From Tomocerus qinae (taxonomy: Eukaryota > Arthropoda > Collembola > Entomobryomorpha > Tomoceridae): a stretch of DNA of 64,000 nt. The notes under the pieces were generated by a model that worked only from the letters and a program-made list of their open reading frames with translations, searched no databases and was not told where the DNA came from. This document shows positions 61,886 to 64,000 of this stretch, one piece after another (positions within the stretch are counted from its first letter, which is position 1; each line of letters opens with the position of its first letter). The translations under genes and the position numbers were made by a program. The stretch is taken from positions 109,399,375 through 109,463,374 of the forward strand of contig CM034546.1 in the NCBI GenBank assembly GCA_020055645.1. The letters are read 5' to 3'.

Positions 61886-62779
61886 ATGGCAGGTAAAGGG
61901 AAAGGCAAAAGTAAGCCTGACGAAACTGAGGAAAATGAGGAAGAGGAGGCAGAAAATGACGAAGAGGATGTTGAGGATATGGAAACTGAATTTATGAAAA
62001 AATGGGGAAAAGAAATGGATACGGTACGAACAAAATTAAGTGTGTTACAATGCGGTTTTGAAAAATTAGACGAGAACGTAGTCAAAATAAAAGATAAAAT
62101 TCCCGATCAGCTTCCGAAAAACACTTCTGTCATTGTTGATTCTTCTGCTTCATTTTCCATTCCTACCTTTGACTCCAATTATATGACTCCATCAGGTTTT
62201 CTGTTAGAAATTGAGGAATTTCTTTCTTGGAAGGGAGCACCAAAAAACAGCTGGATGTACTTTATTTCTCGCATGTTTCCAAAAGATTCCGACACGGCTC
62301 ATTGGTGGCGAGAGCAACAGTCACGTTGTAAGTCTTGGAAAGAGTTTAAAACTGCTTTTATTGAGTATAATAAAACAGGGCAAACTGAGGATATGTTATT
62401 GCAAAATCTATTCTCAATGTCGCAAAATATTGATGATCCATTCGAAACATATGCATGGAAAATCAATTATACGTATAAGAAAATAAATATTGACGTTGAT
62501 ATTGATACAATTGTTGAAAGAATTATAAATTCTTGTTTGCCTGAAATTTCTATTATCTTACGTACACGAGACTATTATTCTGTGACTGAATTGATTATCA
62601 AAGCCAGAGAAATAATTTACGATCTGAATAAAGTACGTAAAATCCAAAATAAGCAATTGTTGCGTGCTCGATCTACGGATCCGCTGGTAAAACCTTCCCT
62701 CCTCAACCTTTTTAAAAAGAAATTCTATTCTCAAAGTTCTAAACCTGAGTCATCCGAAAAAAGTCAGAGGGAGAAGTAA
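61886..62779 (+). CDS. Gypsy-type retrotransposon Gag (capsid) protein
   Basis: 297 residues forming the capsid-like part of Gag. A Lys/Glu-rich N-terminus precedes a helical region with W/F landmarks (WWREQQSRCKSWKEFKTAF) typical of retrotransposon Gag. The start has good context (aaaATGg). It stops before any zinc knuckle; the knuckle appears just downstream in another frame, fused to the protease. The frame is intact, so the copy is recent or functional in this part. It sits 270 bp after the primer binding site, the usual leader length. Confidence 0.85.
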   Translation: MAGKGKGKSKPDETEENEEEEAENDEEDVEDMETEFMKKWGKEMDTVRTKLSVLQCGFEKLDENVVKIKDKIPDQLPKNTSVIVDSSASFSIPTFDSNYMTPSGFLLEIEEFLSWKGAPKNSWMYFISRMFPKDSDTAHWWREQQSRCKSWKEFKTAFIEYNKTGQTEDMLLQNLFSMSQNIDDPFETYAWKINYTYKKINIDVDIDTIVERIINSCLPEISIILRTRDYYSVTELIIKAREIIYDLNKVRKIQNKQLLRARSTDPLVKPSLLNLFKKKFYSQSSKPESSEKSQREK

Positions 62780-64000
62780 ATTCTCAGTCAGACAAAGCCT
62801 CAGTTTCTTCAAGTAGCAGTGGCGGAGAGTCTTCTCAAAGTCAACCTCAGAAAAATAAATCCAAAGAGAGATGTGGATTTAAACCTTGTGGTAAATTCGG
62901 CCACACTGAAGAAGTGTGTCGATTAAAAAACGGGTTGAAAGTGAGAAGACTTCAGCCAAACCTGCGGCATCTGCACCGGAAAACTCTCTGGGAAGTAGAG
63001 AATTCGGGGACCCCTACTTTCCTATCACACGTAGTAAATAAATCAACCCCACGAATGTCAATCCGAATTGGCCCTCACAGTGAGTCCGTCCTTCTCGATT
63101 CAGCAGCTTCGCATTCTTTTATTAATCGCGAAATCGCAGCGAAACTTAAATTAAAAATTGGTGAAAATACTCTCTCCCCTGTTGAACTCGGCGATGGACA
63201 CACTGTGACCCCAATCGGATCTTGCTCTTTTTCGTTTACGCTGGCGGAAAGAGAATTTACTCATAGATTTGCAGTATTACAGTCTTTAGCTTTTGATGTT
63301 GTATTCGGATGGGATTTCATTCAATATGCGGGAATTGGCATTGATCCAGATGGTTATTATTATTTTAAAGATTCTCCTAGTAGTAAAATTCCTTTCGATA
63401 ACCATAATATTCTCTTTGCGTTACAAGGTCTGAATTCTAACCAAGAAGTACAATTATCTGAATTAATTGAAAAATTTTCTGATGTATTATCTGATAAAAT
63501 AGGTTGTACGGACGTTGTTCAATGTGAACTAAAAGTCAAAGGACCTCCTATCGCACAGAAGCCGTATCCAGTGACACCGATTAAAAGAGAAGTCATTAAA
63601 AGTATGATACAAGAAATGCTTGCCTTGGATATTATAGAACCATCGGTTAGTGAATGGGCTTCTCCGGTCAATGTGCGAAAGGAAGGTGACGGCTTTAGAT
63701 TCACTTTGGATTTACGTAAGGTAAATGGCAGAACTGAAGATGATCCTTTTTATTTTTATCATATTATGGAATTAATACACCGCTTAGGTGATGCTGCCTT
63801 TATTAGTACAATAGACCTAAAGAAAGGATACTGGCAAATTAAAATGCATGCTAATTCATCTAAGTACACAGCATTTGTGTGCTGTGAAGGAAAATTTCAA
63901 TTTAAGAGAATGTGCTTTGGGTTGAAAACAGCCCCAGCAGTTTTTCAGAGATTCATGAATAAAATTTTGGGAGATTGTAGAGGTATTTTTGCAGACGCCT
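62749..64000 (+). CDS. Gypsy-type Pol: zinc knuckle, protease and start of reverse transcriptase (runs off window)
   Basis: Open without a stop from 62749 to the window edge in the -1 frame relative to Gag. In order: a Cys-His knuckle (CGFKPCGKFGHTEEVC, spacing C-x4-C-x4-H-x4-C rather than the usual C-x2-C), an aspartic protease with active site LLDSA at about 63096, then the N-terminal half of reverse transcriptase (SEWASPVNV, FTLDLRKVN, STIDLKKGYWQI, FGLKTAPAVFQRFM). The catalytic YxDD box, RNase H and integrase would follow beyond 64000. It shares an overlap of about 30 bases with gag; expression presumably requires -1 frameshifting. Type: Ty3/Gypsy. Confidence 0.85.

Overview
The window reads as AT-rich animal nuclear DNA, most likely from an arthropod (insect or springtail). 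The evidence is the spliced genes with GT-AG introns and intact frames, a receptor guanylate cyclase, a myocardin-related transcription factor, a SINA/SIAH-type ubiquitin ligase, an acid lipase, a CENP-A histone, many short foldback transposons and a Gypsy-type LTR retrotransposon. The species cannot be named from sequence alone. All gene models were built by eye from splice signals, codon phase and family motifs.

Layout. 1-8740: the 5' part of an MRTF gene on the minus strand, with three coding exons ending in the first RPEL actin-binding motif; the rest lies off the left edge. 8740-18900: gene-poor and crowded with inverted-repeat elements, several nested or duplicated. 18900-21950: a two-exon plus-strand gene for a CENP-A-like centromeric histone H3 with an exceptional ~400-residue tail containing three near-identical repeats; a non-coding leader exon is inferred, and the leader intron holds an hAT-like foldback element with an 8-bp target duplication. 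22000-26500: intergenic with one small foldback element.

26525 to beyond 58476: a receptor guanylate cyclase on the plus strand, with fourteen coding exons placed in phase (signal peptide, ligand-binding ectodomain, one membrane span, kinase-homology domain, coiled-coil linker, catalytic cyclase). Its first intron (about 15.7 kb) contains two complete genes on the opposite strand: a SIAH-type RING ligase (28019-29384, four exons, 312 aa) and a secreted acid lipase (30229-34168, eight exons, 425 aa, full Ser-Asp-His triad). The last cyclase exons were not found. 60.9-64.0 kb holds the 5' part of a Gypsy-type retrotransposon (LTR end, primer binding site, gag, start of pol) running off the right edge.

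There is no operon-like organisation. The genes serve unrelated jobs (actin/SRF signalling, centromere identity, cGMP signalling, protein turnover, lipid digestion). The most notable items are the CENP-A with its tandemly repeated tail, the nested genes, the enlarged low-complexity segment in the cyclase kinase-homology domain, and the gag/pol frame arrangement.
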